From Thermococcus sp. LS1 (GTDB lineage: Archaea; Methanobacteriota_B; Thermococci; Thermococcales; Thermococcaceae): 64,000 nucleotides of DNA. Location of the stretch: contig NZ_SNUJ01000002.1 in the NCBI RefSeq assembly GCF_012027395.1, positions 62,001 to 126,000 of the forward strand, written 5' to 3'. Below the pieces are notes generated by a model, which saw nothing but the letters and a program-made list of their open reading frames with translations, had not been told where the DNA came from and searched no databases. Both the position numbers and the translations under genes were made by a program. Shown here piece by piece: positions 1 through 9,206 of the stretch. The first letter of the stretch is position 1. Each line of letters starts with the position of its first letter.

Positions 1-101
1 TCAAAAACATTAACAGTGCAAAAGTGGAGCCGCCGTCGGAGCTGGTTCAGTACCTGAAGGAGCAGGGCATAGACCTGGACGAGCTCCTTGCCAGATGCTA
101 A
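1..101 (+). CDS. C-terminal end of a protein related to the lipoprotein at 1888-2729 (partial)
   Basis: Only the last 32 residues are inside the window; the frame runs from position 3 to the TAA at 99-101. The tail reads NINSAKVEPPSELVQYLKEQ, then a short acidic end and Cys. It matches the end of the lipoprotein at 1888-2729, which has DINQAKIEPPEDLMKIIQDN at the same place. I infer a paralog of that lipoprotein whose N-terminus lies outside the window, so signal peptide and lipobox cannot be checked. Function unknown. Confidence 0.7.
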   Translation, partial: KNINSAKVEPPSELVQYLKEQGIDLDELLARC

Positions 102-146
102 ACCTTTAAATTTCCAGCCTTCCATTCTTTTTTGGTGAGCAGTGAT

Positions 147-854
147 ATGGACGTGTTGAGTGCACTTGTGTTCTTCGCCTACGCTCCTGCGCTTGTCATA
201 CTCTGGTACTTCTATCACGCGGACAAGTTCGAGCCAGAGCCCAAAAAATACGTCATAGGCACATTCATCCTTGGCGGAACGCTCTCCGTTGGAATAGCGT
301 ACATCCTGGAGATGTTTCTTACTATCGGCGGCAGGGTGGATCCGGTACTCCCGACGACTGCCTTCTATGTGGCTCTCGTCGCAGGCATCGTGGAAGAGCC
401 GGCCAAGGCCCTGGCGATTAGGTGGCCGTTCAAGGCAGGCCAGATGGACGGCATAATGGACGGCCTTGTTTACGGAGTCGCCGCTGGCCTCGGCTTTGCC
501 GCCACGGAGAACTTCCTGTATGGCCTCGGTTACGGCATTCCGGTCACGATTGTGAGGGGATTCTTAACGCCCTTTGCCCACGCCACGTGGAGCGCAATAA
601 TTGGCGTTGGCTACGGCATGAAGGCCGAAGGAAAAGTGGACTCGGTGGGCCCGTTCTTCCTGCTGGCCATCATCCTGCACTTCGTCTGGGACTACTACGC
701 CTTCCTAAGCTACAACGTGGCGGCATACCACATAATGTTGATTCTGTTCATTATGATCAACTTGGCGATACTGCGCTACTTCCTCCTGATGGGCCAAGCG
801 GAGGATGCCAGTAGGATATGGTACTACTGGTTCAGGAGGGGTGGGTATGAGTGA
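147..854 (+). CDS. PrsW-family intramembrane metalloprotease
   Basis: A 235-residue polytopic membrane protein with the PrsW/CAAX-protease-like motif set: EEPAK near residues 83-87, the FAATENFLYG helix near 117-126, PFAHATW near 143-149 and LHFVWDYYAF near 177-186. The paired Glu and the two His/Asp motifs are the expected zinc ligands and catalytic residues, so an intact intramembrane endopeptidase is likely; bacterial PrsW cleaves an anti-sigma factor, but the archaeal substrate is unknown. I start at the ATG at 147, preceded by GGTGAG at 134-139, rather than the upstream TTG/GTG. A TATA-like TTTAAATT lies near 105-112. It overlaps the next gene by 8 nt. Confidence 0.85.
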   Translation: MDVLSALVFFAYAPALVILWYFYHADKFEPEPKKYVIGTFILGGTLSVGIAYILEMFLTIGGRVDPVLPTTAFYVALVAGIVEEPAKALAIRWPFKAGQMDGIMDGLVYGVAAGLGFAATENFLYGLGYGIPVTIVRGFLTPFAHATWSAIIGVGYGMKAEGKVDSVGPFFLLAIILHFVWDYYAFLSYNVAAYHIMLILFIMINLAILRYFLLMGQAEDASRIWYYWFRRGGYE

Positions 855-1053
855 CAAGATTAACGAGGCCCTCTTTGAGGCGAGGCCTTACGTGGAGTAC
901 TATGAAAGGCTAGAAAATCTTGTAAAAGGGCTCTGGGCGAAGGCGGCAACTGAGGAGAACTTCCTTCGGCTCCTGAATGAGGAGCTTGAGCGTGCCGAGG
1001 AACCCTTCAGAACGGATCTTAGAATATTTCTCCAGAAGTTCGAGGCGCTTTGA
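847..1053 (+). CDS. Small hypothetical protein coupled to the PrsW-like gene
   Basis: A 68-residue acidic soluble protein predicted to be mostly alpha-helical, beginning MSDKINEALFEARPYVEYYE. The ATG at 847 lies inside the end of the PrsW-like gene (8-nt overlap) behind AGGAGGGGTGGG, which argues for translational coupling. No cysteines, signal peptide or membrane segment are seen. I do not recognise the family. Because it is translated with a membrane protease it could be an adaptor or substrate, but that is inference from position only. Confidence 0.7.
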   Translation: MSDKINEALFEARPYVEYYERLENLVKGLWAKAATEENFLRLLNEELERAEEPFRTDLRIFLQKFEAL

Positions 1054-1086
1054 TTTTCCACTTTTTAACATATTTGGGTGGAGGCT

Positions 1087-1776
1087 ATGAGAGCAAGTTC
1101 TCTTTATGTCTTCTTGCTTCTTATGATTATCACTCTGAACGTAGTTTATTACGTGGTACCTGCTTCCACGGATAGGGGATACTCGTACAACTTTTCCGGT
1201 TTCTGGTGGTGGGGCCCGATGGGGAGACACGAGTTCTACGGGCGTGGTTACTGGAACTGCAGTTCTATTGGCTGGCGTAAGGTGGGGTACTATCCTGATG
1301 ACATAGATGTTAAGAAAACTGAAGTCTTCACGGCGGATGACAGAATCGTAATCGTAAAGTGGAAGTGGTCCCGAAAGGAAACTCAAACCTTAAACTTGAC
1401 TTTGAAGAACCTCCGCGAGGTCTTCTATGACCCTTGGTCTCATGCGGTACAGCTCTCCACAAGTCCCAATGTGAGCGTCTTCACGAATGGCAATGTTACC
1501 ACATACGTTCTGAGGAGCGTTTCCGAAGATGAGTGTGCCATCCACGAGGCAGTTCAGAAGGCCGTTTTTGTAGGAGACATGCCCGTGAGTTTAACCGTCA
1601 TTAAGGTTGGGAGAACAAAAATCCAGAATGGCACTATGACTTGTCTGGACGCCGATTATGAGAATCGGATTGAATACACAATCTCCCCACAATGCCCATC
1701 TCCACTCTATAGAGGCGGGTTAAACAATGATGTCATTCGGGCTCTCTTTTCGTGGATTGAGTTCATTGGAGGGTAG
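1087..1776 (+). CDS. Secreted or membrane-anchored hypothetical protein
   Basis: A 229-residue protein with an N-terminal hydrophobic segment (about residues 5-25, SLYVFLLLMIITLNVVYYVV) that acts as signal peptide or anchor. The rest looks extracellular and has several N-x-S/T sequons, a Trp-rich patch (FWWWGPMG) and scattered cysteines. The ATG at 1087 is preceded by GGTGGAGG; the GTG at 1078 lies within that Shine-Dalgarno and is less likely. No family recognised. It sits between PrsW-like and lipoprotein genes in a cell-surface neighbourhood. Confidence 0.65.
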   Translation: MRASSLYVFLLLMIITLNVVYYVVPASTDRGYSYNFSGFWWWGPMGRHEFYGRGYWNCSSIGWRKVGYYPDDIDVKKTEVFTADDRIVIVKWKWSRKETQTLNLTLKNLREVFYDPWSHAVQLSTSPNVSVFTNGNVTTYVLRSVSEDECAIHEAVQKAVFVGDMPVSLTVIKVGRTKIQNGTMTCLDADYENRIEYTISPQCPSPLYRGGLNNDVIRALFSWIEFIGG

Positions 1777-1887
1777 TGCCGCTTTCCACTTTTTGCTGAC
1801 TATTTTCAGTGGTATATAAAATTTGAATAGATAAATTATTTAAACCTACTATTCTCTTTTATTTGAACAACTACTGGGGGGTGTACT

Positions 1888-2729
1888 ATGAGGAGGTTCA
1901 TGGGATTTGCCTTGGTACTTTTGGTAGTTGTGATGAGTGGGTGCATTGGAAATGATGCCCTTACAGAGGAGAAGGTAATGAATGCCATAGACTCGATAGA
2001 TACATACTCCTCTCACCTCAACGAGAGCTTAGTGATGAATATGACGTTTATCTCACCTCACAAGAATGATACCCTGAATCTGAGGATTCTCTATTCCATT
2101 CTCGGCAACGAGAGCTTCAAAGAATCAAGGAAGCTGTTCCACATAAACACGACAGTCGAGCTGATGGGATGACAATTCACTTCCCCACGGAGGTCTACGT
2201 TAACGGGAACTCTTCATACGTCAAAGCAGAGGGTAAATGGATGACCTACGATGAATTTGTTGAAAAATACGACGCCGAAGACACGGCCCAAGATGTTGAG
2301 AGAATCACCGAGAAGTTCAACCTAACTTACAAGACCATCAAAAAGCTCATGCAGAACAAGACCATCGAGTTCATGATGGAGAACGAGCTTTATGTTGTGA
2401 AGGTGAACGTTACCCTGAGAGAACTGTGGAACGCCACAGGAGTGGAGGATGTAATTCTCGGAGACCTTGAAAAGGAACTCAGGAGCGCGGGAATGGAGTT
2501 TATTTACAACGAGACGCCCGGATACGTCATCATCAAGTTCACGAAGGACGGCTATCCCGTCTATTTCGAGAGGTTCAACAGCGGCGTCATGGAGTTCCGC
2601 GACCCCGAAACTGGGAAGAAGGCCATCATCCGCTGGTCTGACCACGTTGTGGAGAAGTTCTGGGACATAAATCAGGCTAAGATTGAGCCTCCTGAGGACT
2701 TAATGAAGATTATCCAGGACAACCAGTGA
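1888..2729 (+). pseudogene. Lipoprotein gene split by an apparent single-base frameshift
   Basis: The first frame (1888-2172, 94 aa) has a signal peptide ending in the lipobox LVVVMSGC and continues LTEEKVMNAIDSIDTYSSHL up to TTVELMG and a stop. The second frame (2169-2729, 186 aa) begins MTIHFPTEVYVNGNSSYVKA and ends INQAKIEPPEDLMKIIQDN, like the partial gene at 1-101. Joining the frames gives a continuous lipoprotein of about 280 aa. At 2164-2172 the reading is ATGGGATGA; one extra A (ATG GGA ATG ACA) would restore the frame. Promoter TTATTTAAA near 1837-1844 and a GGGGGGTG Shine-Dalgarno precede it. Alternatives are a sequencing error, or two coupled ORFs through the ATGA overlap, but the second has no signal peptide and no ribosome-binding site. 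Confidence 0.65.
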
Positions 2730-2797
2730 CTTCATTTTTCCTTTTAGAACCCTTAGTCTACGACAAAACCCTTTTGATCGAAAAGAAAAGGAAGAAT

Positions 2798-3148
2798 CTA
2801 GGCCCCCCTCGTCGCCACTATTTTTACCCCGTGCCACTCAGCTATGACATCCCCGACGTTTACCGGCGCATCCACCTCCAGCTTTGAAAGGAACTCCATC
2901 AGCTCCGGGATCTTCTCCTTCGGTACCGGTTCTGCGGTCTTTACACTCACCGTCGGCAGGGCACCGTTCCTGACCTTGATGACGCTCATGACAACTCTCT
3001 TTGGATTGGTAACCTCCTCGATGGCCCACTCCTTGCCCCTCGGACAGGTGTATCCCTTGACCTCGCCGATCTTGCCGTTCTCAACCTCGACTTCCAGTGC
3101 ACAGCCGAGGGGGCAGACAATGCAGGTAAAGCGGTAGGTCTTCTTCAT
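2798..3148 (-). CDS. DUF1667 CxxC protein of the glycerol-3-phosphate dehydrogenase complex
   Basis: A 116-residue protein with an N-terminal metal/Fe-S motif CIVCPLGC (residues 10-17) followed by a fourth cysteine in YTCPRGKEW; this is the DUF1667 family pattern. In Thermococcales this gene follows the FAD oxidoreductase and the G3P dehydrogenase, and T. kodakarensis was reported to form a three-subunit complex of the products. Its ATG overlaps the previous stop by 4 nt (ATGA), so it is the last gene of a three-gene operon. Likely role: small electron-transfer subunit on the cytoplasmic side. The individual function is inferred from context. Confidence 0.85.
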   Translation of the reverse strand: MKKTYRFTCIVCPLGCALEVEVENGKIGEVKGYTCPRGKEWAIEEVTNPKRVVMSVIKVRNGALPTVSVKTAEPVPKEKIPELMEFLSKLEVDAPVNVGDVIAEWHGVKIVATRGA

Positions 3149-4401
3149 AGCGGCACCACCTCCATGGTGATGCCGTCCCTGGCCTTCGCGATCTCCTCCC
3201 TTCTCAGCTTCACTCTGAGCATCTCCGCCGGCTTGACCACTGGAAGGCGGAGCTTTTTGCCTATCTCTGGGAAGCGAACCTCGACGTTCTCCATCGGTTT
3301 TGAAACGCGCGCGTATATCCAGACGTCCCTCTCGCCGCTGAGATAGTGTGGAACCAAAAGCCTGACGTTCTCGCCTTTTTCCAGCTTAATCCAGCGCCTC
3401 GTTGGTATCCCCTCTTTGTCTATGAAGAGCCTTGCCCCCTCCGCGGCAAGCTCACCCTGCTCGGCAACGTAGTCCACGAGGTCGTTTATAATGACCGAGT
3501 TTCCAGCGGCGAATATTCCTGGAACACTCGTCTCAAAGAGGTCGTTGACGACCGGTCCACCCGTTGCTGGGTCTATTTCAACCCCAATGGCGGTGAGGAG
3601 TTTGACGTTTGGCACGAGGCCGGCCGAGATTATCAGCGTGTCAGCCTCAATCCAGAACTCCGTTCCTGGGATTTCCCTTAGATTCTCATCAACTTTAACG
3701 ATCTTGACCCTCTCGACCCTCTCCTTTCCCCGGACTTCAACGACCTTGTGGCTCAGATATAGCGGAATATCGAAGTCCCTGAGTATCATTATGTTCCTGG
3801 CCAGGCCTCCGGGATAGGGCATCAGCTCGATTACGGCCTTGACCTTTGCTCCTTCAAGGGCAAAGCGACGCGCCATTATCAGTCCAACGTCGCCTGAACC
3901 CACGATGACGATTTCTTTTCCCGGCATTACACCGTAGATGTCCATGAGCGTTTGGGCCTCTCCTGCGGTGTAGATTCCCGCCCCCCTGTCTCCGACGATT
4001 CCTATCTCAAATGCGTGCCTCTCACGCGCTCCGGCGGCGTAGATTATAGTCCTTGTCCAGACCTGATAGGCTCCGCTTGGAGAACTGAATACAACGACTT
4101 TCTCGAGGTCTGAGTAGTTTTTAATCTCCAGAACCCTCGCGGCCGTCCTGTAATCAACGCCCAGCTCCACAAGCCTCTTAGCGAAGCGTGCCGCGAACTC
4201 CGGCCCGGTGAGCTCCTCTTTGAAGTAGTGCAGTCCGAAGCCGGGATGTATGCACTGGGGCAGGATACCGCCAAGGTAGTCGTTGTCATCGAGGAGGAGA
4301 ACTTTAAGTCCGAGCTTCTTTGCCCTTACGGCGGCCGCCATTCCTGCAGGTCCGCCGCCAATGACGACAACGTCGTAGTTGAGCATTGGAAGGTCGTTCA
4401 T
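3145..4401 (-). CDS. NAD(P)/FAD-dependent oxidoreductase of the glycerol-3-phosphate dehydrogenase complex
   Basis: A 418-residue flavoprotein with an N-terminal FAD-binding Rossmann motif VVVIGGGPAGMAAA, a second dinucleotide fold VIVGSGDVGLIMARR near residue 165, and the late FAD motif VPGIFAAGNS near residue 300. It lacks the CxxC disulfide of thioredoxin reductases and resembles the NADH oxidase-like GlpB-position subunits of Thermococcales. It overlaps G3P dehydrogenase upstream and DUF1667 downstream by 4 nt each. It probably moves electrons from reduced G3P dehydrogenase to NAD(P)+ or another acceptor. Confidence 0.88.
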   Translation of the reverse strand: MNDLPMLNYDVVVIGGGPAGMAAAVRAKKLGLKVLLLDDNDYLGGILPQCIHPGFGLHYFKEELTGPEFAARFAKRLVELGVDYRTAARVLEIKNYSDLEKVVVFSSPSGAYQVWTRTIIYAAGARERHAFEIGIVGDRGAGIYTAGEAQTLMDIYGVMPGKEIVIVGSGDVGLIMARRFALEGAKVKAVIELMPYPGGLARNIMILRDFDIPLYLSHKVVEVRGKERVERVKIVKVDENLREIPGTEFWIEADTLIISAGLVPNVKLLTAIGVEIDPATGGPVVNDLFETSVPGIFAAGNSVIINDLVDYVAEQGELAAEGARLFIDKEGIPTRRWIKLEKGENVRLLVPHYLSGERDVWIYARVSKPMENVEVRFPEIGKKLRLPVVKPAEMLRVKLRREEIAKARDGITMEVVPL

Positions 4402-5888
4402 GCCTCCTCACCTCTGAGGAGAACCTTAACGTCACCTATACCGACCTCGCTTCCCTTTCCTTTCAGTGTAACCTCCCAAGGCCCGACACCATACTCCCTC
4501 GCGAGGAGCTGGATTATTCTCGGCCTGCAGAAGCTTCCCTGACAGGTTCCAGTCGTTGCCTTGGTCCTGAACTTGACGGAGTCGACGCTCGGTGTCTTTA
4601 TACCGATGAACTTCATTCTCTCTATTGCCTCTAGAACATCCCCCTCGCTAACGCGGTTGCATCTGCAGATAACCTTTCCGTAGGCGGGGTCTCTTTTGAC
4701 GACCTCGTTTATTTGAGCCGGCGAGAGCATGAAGAAGTGGGTGATTTCCTTCCTGTAGGGATTCCACTTCCTTTTTTCAACGAGTTCTATTCCAAGGTCG
4801 CGCTGGATTATTTCGGCTACCTCGTAGGCTATCGCAGGGGCGCTCGTGAGACCGGGCGAGCGAATTCCGGCGACGTTTATGAAGCCCCAGACTTCCTCTT
4901 CGGCCTTTATTATGAAGTCTCCACCCGTTGGTTCGGGCCTCAGGCCGGCGAACGTTCTGATGACCTTGCTCCTCGGCGGCAGCTGCGGCCAGAGCTTTTT
5001 CGCACCTTCCCAGACCTGCTCAAGTCCTTCCCTTGTGGTCGCCAGGTTCTCCTTCTCCTCCGGAGGCAGGTCTTGAGCATTCGGTCCTATCATGAGGTGT
5101 CCGCTGATTTCTGTCGTGACAACTATGCCCTTGCTTATTGGCGTCGGCGTCGGGAAGAGAACGCGCCTTGGCCCGGGAATGCTATCATCAAAGAGGAAGT
5201 ACTCGCCCTTCCTCGGGTGAATCTCGAAGTAGTCTATCCCCGCCATCCTAGCTATCTCGTCGGCGTAAAGTCCGGCGGCGTTAATAACTACGTCCGCCTC
5301 TATGAAGCCGTCCTTCGTCTCAACACCTCTAACCTCGCCGTTCTCCACCTTTATGCCAGTGACTTCGGTCTCGAGGTGGGTTTTGACGCCATTGGCAACT
5401 GCATTTTCGACTATCGCTATAACCGCTGGAATCGGGCCTATCTGGCCGACTATTGGAACCCACAGCGCTCCGATGGCTTCCTTCGTGAGGTTTGGCTCAA
5501 GGTGGAAGAGCTCCTCCCTGTCTACTATGCGCATCTCGGGAACGCCGTTCTCCCTTCCGCGCTCCAGAAGTCTCTCCAGCTCGTCGAAGTCCTCTTCCTT
5601 CGTTGCCACTATCAATGCTCCGTTCCAGACGTGGGGGATTTCTAGCTCCTTGACCCACTGGTGCCAGAGTCTGTTACCACGGATGCACAACTTGGCCCTC
5701 ATCGGGTACTTTTTCGGGTCGTCATCGTAGCCGCCGTGAATTAAGGCTGTGTTGGCCTTGCTGACGCCCCAGCCGACGTCTGGAGCCTTCTCAATCAGAT
5801 GCACTTCAAGGTTCTCGTACCTGCTCAGAACGCGTGCTATGCTCGCGCCGCTTATTCCCGCGCCGATTATGGCGACCTTGGTTTTCAT
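4398..5888 (-). CDS. FAD-dependent glycerol-3-phosphate dehydrogenase
   Basis: A 496-residue protein that oxidises sn-glycerol 3-phosphate to dihydroxyacetone phosphate. The N-terminus KVAIIGAGISGASIARVL is the FAD-binding fold of the DAO/GlpA family. The C-terminal 90 residues form a BFD-like [2Fe-2S] domain with VICRCNRVSEGDV and GTCQGSFCRPR. The ATG at 5888 follows GGAGGGAG; a longer frame to 6017 adds a non-conserved basic stretch and starts upstream of the predicted transcription start. It heads the operon with the oxidoreductase and DUF1667. The promoter is just upstream with a palindrome between TATA and start (separate entry). Glycerol kinase is the next gene. Confidence 0.92.
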   Translation of the reverse strand: MKTKVAIIGAGISGASIARVLSRYENLEVHLIEKAPDVGWGVSKANTALIHGGYDDDPKKYPMRAKLCIRGNRLWHQWVKELEIPHVWNGALIVATKEEDFDELERLLERGRENGVPEMRIVDREELFHLEPNLTKEAIGALWVPIVGQIGPIPAVIAIVENAVANGVKTHLETEVTGIKVENGEVRGVETKDGFIEADVVINAAGLYADEIARMAGIDYFEIHPRKGEYFLFDDSIPGPRRVLFPTPTPISKGIVVTTEISGHLMIGPNAQDLPPEEKENLATTREGLEQVWEGAKKLWPQLPPRSKVIRTFAGLRPEPTGGDFIIKAEEEVWGFINVAGIRSPGLTSAPAIAYEVAEIIQRDLGIELVEKRKWNPYRKEITHFFMLSPAQINEVVKRDPAYGKVICRCNRVSEGDVLEAIERMKFIGIKTPSVDSVKFRTKATTGTCQGSFCRPRIIQLLAREYGVGPWEVTLKGKGSEVGIGDVKVLLRGEEA

Positions 5889-5912
5889 TTTTTTCTCCCT
5901 CCGAGTTAACTT

Positions 5913-5928
5913 GAGAAAGGACTTTCTC
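5913..5928. promoter_or_regulatory. Palindromic operator candidate in the G3P dehydrogenase promoter
   Basis: GAGAAAG-GA-CTTTCTC is a 7-bp perfect inverted repeat with a 2-nt centre. On the minus strand it lies directly downstream of the TATA-like CTTTAAAA (5931-5938) and covers the expected transcription start near 5905-5912. A protein bound here would block initiation, so a repressor site is the natural reading. The binding protein is unknown. Confidence 0.5.
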
Positions 5929-5930
5929 CA

Positions 5931-5938
5931 TTTTAAAG
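5931..5938 (-). promoter_or_regulatory. TATA box of the G3P dehydrogenase operon
   Basis: CTTTAAAA on the minus strand, 43-50 nt before the ATG at 5888, with purine-rich BRE-like sequence just upstream. It predicts a leader of about 20 nt that contains the GGAGGGAG ribosome-binding site. A second AT-rich motif (ACATATAAG, near 6066-6074) is farther away and would need a 150-nt leader. The rest of the 220-nt gap to glycerol kinase shows nothing else I can name. Confidence 0.5.
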
Positions 5939-6108
5939 CTTTCTTTAACCTCAGGTTTGGCTCAAAAGGAAGGAGAGAACAGATTTGGGCATGAAGAGGG
6001 GGAACGTGGGTGGACACTCATCAAATGAACAGATATGGTGTTTGCTCTGTCCATAGCTTCAAGTCTTATATGTATGCCAAAAAGAAGAAGGCCAGAGCTA
6101 TGCGTTCG

Positions 6109-7590
6109 TCAAGCCTCAACGACCTTCGCCCATCCAATGGCCCTCTTTACTGCCTCCTTCCAGCCAGCGTAGAGCTTCCTGCGGGTTTCTTCGTCCATCA
6201 CTGGCTCGAAGACCCTATCTGCCTTCCACAGGCTCTTTATTTCTTCAAGGCCCTCCCAGTAGTCAACGGCCAGTCCCGCCAGATAGGCCGCTCCCAAAGC
6301 TGTGATCTCCTTCACGACGGGCCTGACGACCCTCCTGTTGAGTATATCCGCCTGGAACTGCATCAGGAAGTCGTTCGTTGTTGCTCCCCCATCGACGCGA
6401 AGTTCCTTTATCCCCACGAGCCTATCCATCTCCTCGACCACGTCATGCGTCAAGTAGGCTATAGCTTCAAGCGTCGCCCTTGCGAGGTGCTCCCTGCCGG
6501 TTCCGCGCGTTATACCAATTATCAGCCCCCTGGCGAACTGATCCCAGTAAGGGGCTCCAAGGCCAACGAAGGCAGGGACGAAGTAGACTCCCTCATTGCT
6601 CTCCAGCTTCCGGGCGAGTTCCTCCGTTTCCGGTGCACTCTTGATTATCTTTATCCCATCGCGGAGCCATTGAACTGCCGCCCCTGTTATGAAGACGCTT
6701 CCCTCTAGGGCATAGGAGACTTTTCCATTTAACCCCCACGCTATCGTGGTGAGCAAATTATCTGAATAGCGGACGGTCTTGCCCGTGTTGACCAGGATAA
6801 AGTTTCCGGTTCCGTATGTTGCCTTAACCATGCCCGTCTCGAAGGCGGCCTGACCGAAGAGTGCCGCCTGCTGGTCGCCCGCATCACCGCTGACTGGGAT
6901 TTCGGCACCTAAGAGCTCCTTTCTCGTGTAACCGTAGACCTCACTTGACTCTTTAACCTCCGGAAGAACGCTCTCGGGGACCTCAAAGATTTCGAGAAGC
7001 TCGTCGTCCCATTCGAGCTTCTTGATGTTGAAGAGCATTGTTCTGGATGCGTTTGAGTAATCCGTAACATGCTCGCCCGTGAGGCGGTAGATGAGGAAGG
7101 TGTCAACCGTTCCGAAGAGAACCTCGCCTTTCTCAGCTTTCTCCCTAAGGCCCGGCACGTTGTCGAGAAGCCACTTAAGCTTGCTGGCCGAGAAGTAAGC
7201 ATCCGGAACTAACCCGGTCTTCTCCTTAATGACCTCGCCGTATTCTCGCTTTATTTCTTCGACCATCTCAGCGGTTCTTCTGCACTGCCAGACTATGGCG
7301 TTGTAGAGCGGTCTTCCGCTCCTGTCCCAGACTATCGTCGTCTCGCGTTGGTTGGTTATTCCTATTGCCTCTATCTGATTTGGCTCAATCTTCGCTGTTT
7401 CAATAGCCGTTTTTATCGCCCTGAACTGAGCCTCCCAGATTTCCTCCGGATTGTGCTCCACCCACCCCGGTCTGGGATAGTGCTGGGGAAACTCGTACTG
7501 CCCAACGCCGAGGACGTTGCTTTCCTTATCAAAGACTATTGCCCTTGCGGAGGTAGTTCCCTCATCAAGCGAGAGAATGAACCTGTCCAT
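6109..7590 (-). CDS. glpK: Glycerol kinase
   Basis: A 493-residue FGGY-family kinase that phosphorylates glycerol with ATP to sn-glycerol 3-phosphate, feeding the dehydrogenase next door. It begins [17 protein letters not shown] (the phosphate 1 loop), contains [13 protein letters not shown] and the strongly conserved [13 protein letters not shown], and ends with the FGGY-type [20 protein letters not shown] segment. Length is normal. The ATG at 7590 follows GGTGAACAAGG, and a TATATTA element near 7624-7630 supplies a promoter, so it is probably transcribed separately from the dehydrogenase operon. Confidence 0.97.
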   Translation of the reverse strand: MDRFILSLDEGTTSARAIVFDKESNVLGVGQYEFPQHYPRPGWVEHNPEEIWEAQFRAIKTAIETAKIEPNQIEAIGITNQRETTIVWDRSGRPLYNAIVWQCRRTAEMVEEIKREYGEVIKEKTGLVPDAYFSASKLKWLLDNVPGLREKAEKGEVLFGTVDTFLIYRLTGEHVTDYSNASRTMLFNIKKLEWDDELLEIFEVPESVLPEVKESSEVYGYTRKELLGAEIPVSGDAGDQQAALFGQAAFETGMVKATYGTGNFILVNTGKTVRYSDNLLTTIAWGLNGKVSYALEGSVFITGAAVQWLRDGIKIIKSAPETEELARKLESNEGVYFVPAFVGLGAPYWDQFARGLIIGITRGTGREHLARATLEAIAYLTHDVVEEMDRLVGIKELRVDGGATTNDFLMQFQADILNRRVVRPVVKEITALGAAYLAGLAVDYWEGLEEIKSLWKADRVFEPVMDEETRRKLYAGWKEAVKRAIGWAKVVEA

Positions 7591-7649
7591 CCTTGTTCAC
7601 CAGTGATGAGAAAAGTAAAAGATGGTATATTAGGGCTTCGGTCGTTGCC

Positions 7650-8399
7650 TTACCTGAGTCCCAATCTCCTTAAGTACTCAATCATTCTCTCAACGTCGTT
7701 CGCTATGACGACCTCGAAGAGGCCCTTCAGCTTGGCCAGGTTATCGTCTTTGTAGAAGAGAACGTCATTCTCCGTCCAGAGGGCGACCTTGAGGCCGAGT
7801 GAGCGCGCCCAACCTATTGCCTGGACGGTTTTCTCGAAGCCAATTATCGGGATTGCCTCCATGGGGACGTTTATCGACCAGAGGTTGAGCTCTTCCTTGA
7901 GCTTCGGTATGAGGGGTACAACTTCTTCCCTGTCTATGAGCAGCCCCATGGTCGTTTCCGTGTCCTGCTTCCGGTATTCCCTGAGTGCCTCAATCTCGAA
8001 GGAGGATATCATAACTCTCTCGGGATCGTTCTCGTTGACTATTCTGGCAACTTCCCTTGCTGTATCGACGTCCTTGAGTTCGATGTTTATCAGCGCGTCC
8101 TTCGGGATGACTTCAAAGACCTCCTCAAGCGTTGGAATCTTCTCGCCCATGCCTATGTCTGCCTTCTTGAGCTCTTCCAGCGTCATTTCTTTCTGTTTTC
8201 CGCTTAGGTTGCTTGTCCTGTCTATACTCTCGTCGTGCATGACTATGACCTTTCCATCCCGAGTGAACCAGACGTCGAGCTCGATTCCATCTGCCCCGGC
8301 TTCCACAGCTTTTCTAAAAGCCAGGAGGCTGTTTTCTGGGTATTTGCCCATGTATCCGCGGTGTCCGAGGACGATAACCTTATCACGTTCCCAGAACAT
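7650..8399 (-). CDS. Glycerophosphodiester phosphodiesterase
   Basis: A 249-residue GDPD-family enzyme hydrolysing glycerophosphodiesters to an alcohol and sn-glycerol 3-phosphate. The catalytic set is complete: [14 protein letters not shown], then [21 protein letters not shown] (His, Glu, Asp, His), with a NIELKD motif later. I use the ATG at 8399, which is 8 nt after GGAGG; the ATG at 8405 is only 2 nt from it. The start lies inside the preceding GDPD gene (17-nt overlap), so the two are translated from one message. The product feeds glycerol-3-phosphate dehydrogenase. Confidence 0.93.
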   Translation of the reverse strand: MFWERDKVIVLGHRGYMGKYPENSLLAFRKAVEAGADGIELDVWFTRDGKVIVMHDESIDRTSNLSGKQKEMTLEELKKADIGMGEKIPTLEEVFEVIPKDALINIELKDVDTAREVARIVNENDPERVMISSFEIEALREYRKQDTETTMGLLIDREEVVPLIPKLKEELNLWSINVPMEAIPIIGFEKTVQAIGWARSLGLKVALWTENDVLFYKDDNLAKLKGLFEVVIANDVERMIEYLRRLGLR

Positions 8400-9120
8400 T
8401 GGCATCGCCTCCAGCGAATAGACCTTTAGGGTAAAAACTTTTTCTCAATCTGGCCGGGTCGTCCGAGATGACTGCGTCCACAAAGGGAAGAAGCCTCGGG
8501 ACCCAGTAAAGCTCGTCCATCTGGTAGTTCCAGAGGTAAACCCTCGTTCCCCGCTTCCTTAGGGTTCTGAGGAGAACCACCAGCGCTTTGTAGCCGACAT
8601 AACCGATGGCGTCAATCGGCACATGGATGGAGTAGAGGTCCCTAAGTTTCGTGAGATGGAAGAGTGAGGAATAACCTACTATCGAGAAGCCAACTTTACA
8701 GTCCGAGCACTCTCTCAGCAGTCCCCTGGCCACTTTCGGGCTTTCAGTTGAGAAAATCGTGTTCTCAAGGACTTTAAACCTCTCAGCGAGGGCAATAACT
8801 CTCTCTATGGCTTCTGTTTCTTTTACATCGACGTTGAAGAGAGCTCCGGAGAATTCCCTGAAAACGTTCCTGACCGTTGGGATAAGCTTCCCGTTGGGAT
8901 GCACCCTTCTAAGTTCCCTCAAGCTCAGCTCCCGGATATAAAGATACGAACCGTTAGCCTGAAAACCCTCGTCGTGATGAACCACAAGCTTTCCGTCGCC
9001 TGCGACTCTCACATCGAACTCTATCCCGTCGGCGTATCTGAGCGCCCTTCTAAAGGCGGGAGGTGTGTTCTCGAGTCTTCCCCTGAAGCCCCTGTGTCCG
9101 AGGATCGTTGGTGATACCAT
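8383..9120 (-). CDS. Second glycerophosphodiester phosphodiesterase
   Basis: A 245-residue GDPD paralog with [18 protein letters not shown] and [22 protein letters not shown], so the catalytic His, Glu, Asp and His are present. It is more divergent than its neighbour, more Arg-rich, and has two cysteines in RECSDCKVG. The ATG at 9120 follows GGGAG; a TATA-like TTTTTAAGG near 9150-9158 lies in the divergent promoter region shared with the MFS gene. The duplicate suggests two substrate ranges, for example glycerophosphoinositol versus archaeal lipid head-group diesters; this is inference. Confidence 0.9.
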   Translation of the reverse strand: MVSPTILGHRGFRGRLENTPPAFRRALRYADGIEFDVRVAGDGKLVVHHDEGFQANGSYLYIRELSLRELRRVHPNGKLIPTVRNVFREFSGALFNVDVKETEAIERVIALAERFKVLENTIFSTESPKVARGLLRECSDCKVGFSIVGYSSLFHLTKLRDLYSIHVPIDAIGYVGYKALVVLLRTLRKRGTRVYLWNYQMDELYWVPRLLPFVDAVISDDPARLRKSFYPKGLFAGGDANVLGT

Positions 9121-9206
9121 TGCTACTCCCACATTTGCGGAGACCAAAAATCCTTAAAAACTCAGCGTTCCAGTTCATTGAGGACTAAAATAGATGGGTG
9201 ATGAAC

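Noticed and set aside
60-101. Stop at 99-101 read as a separate short ORF
   Set aside because: The frame is open to the window edge and matches the tail of the 1888-2729 lipoprotein, so it is the end of a longer gene.
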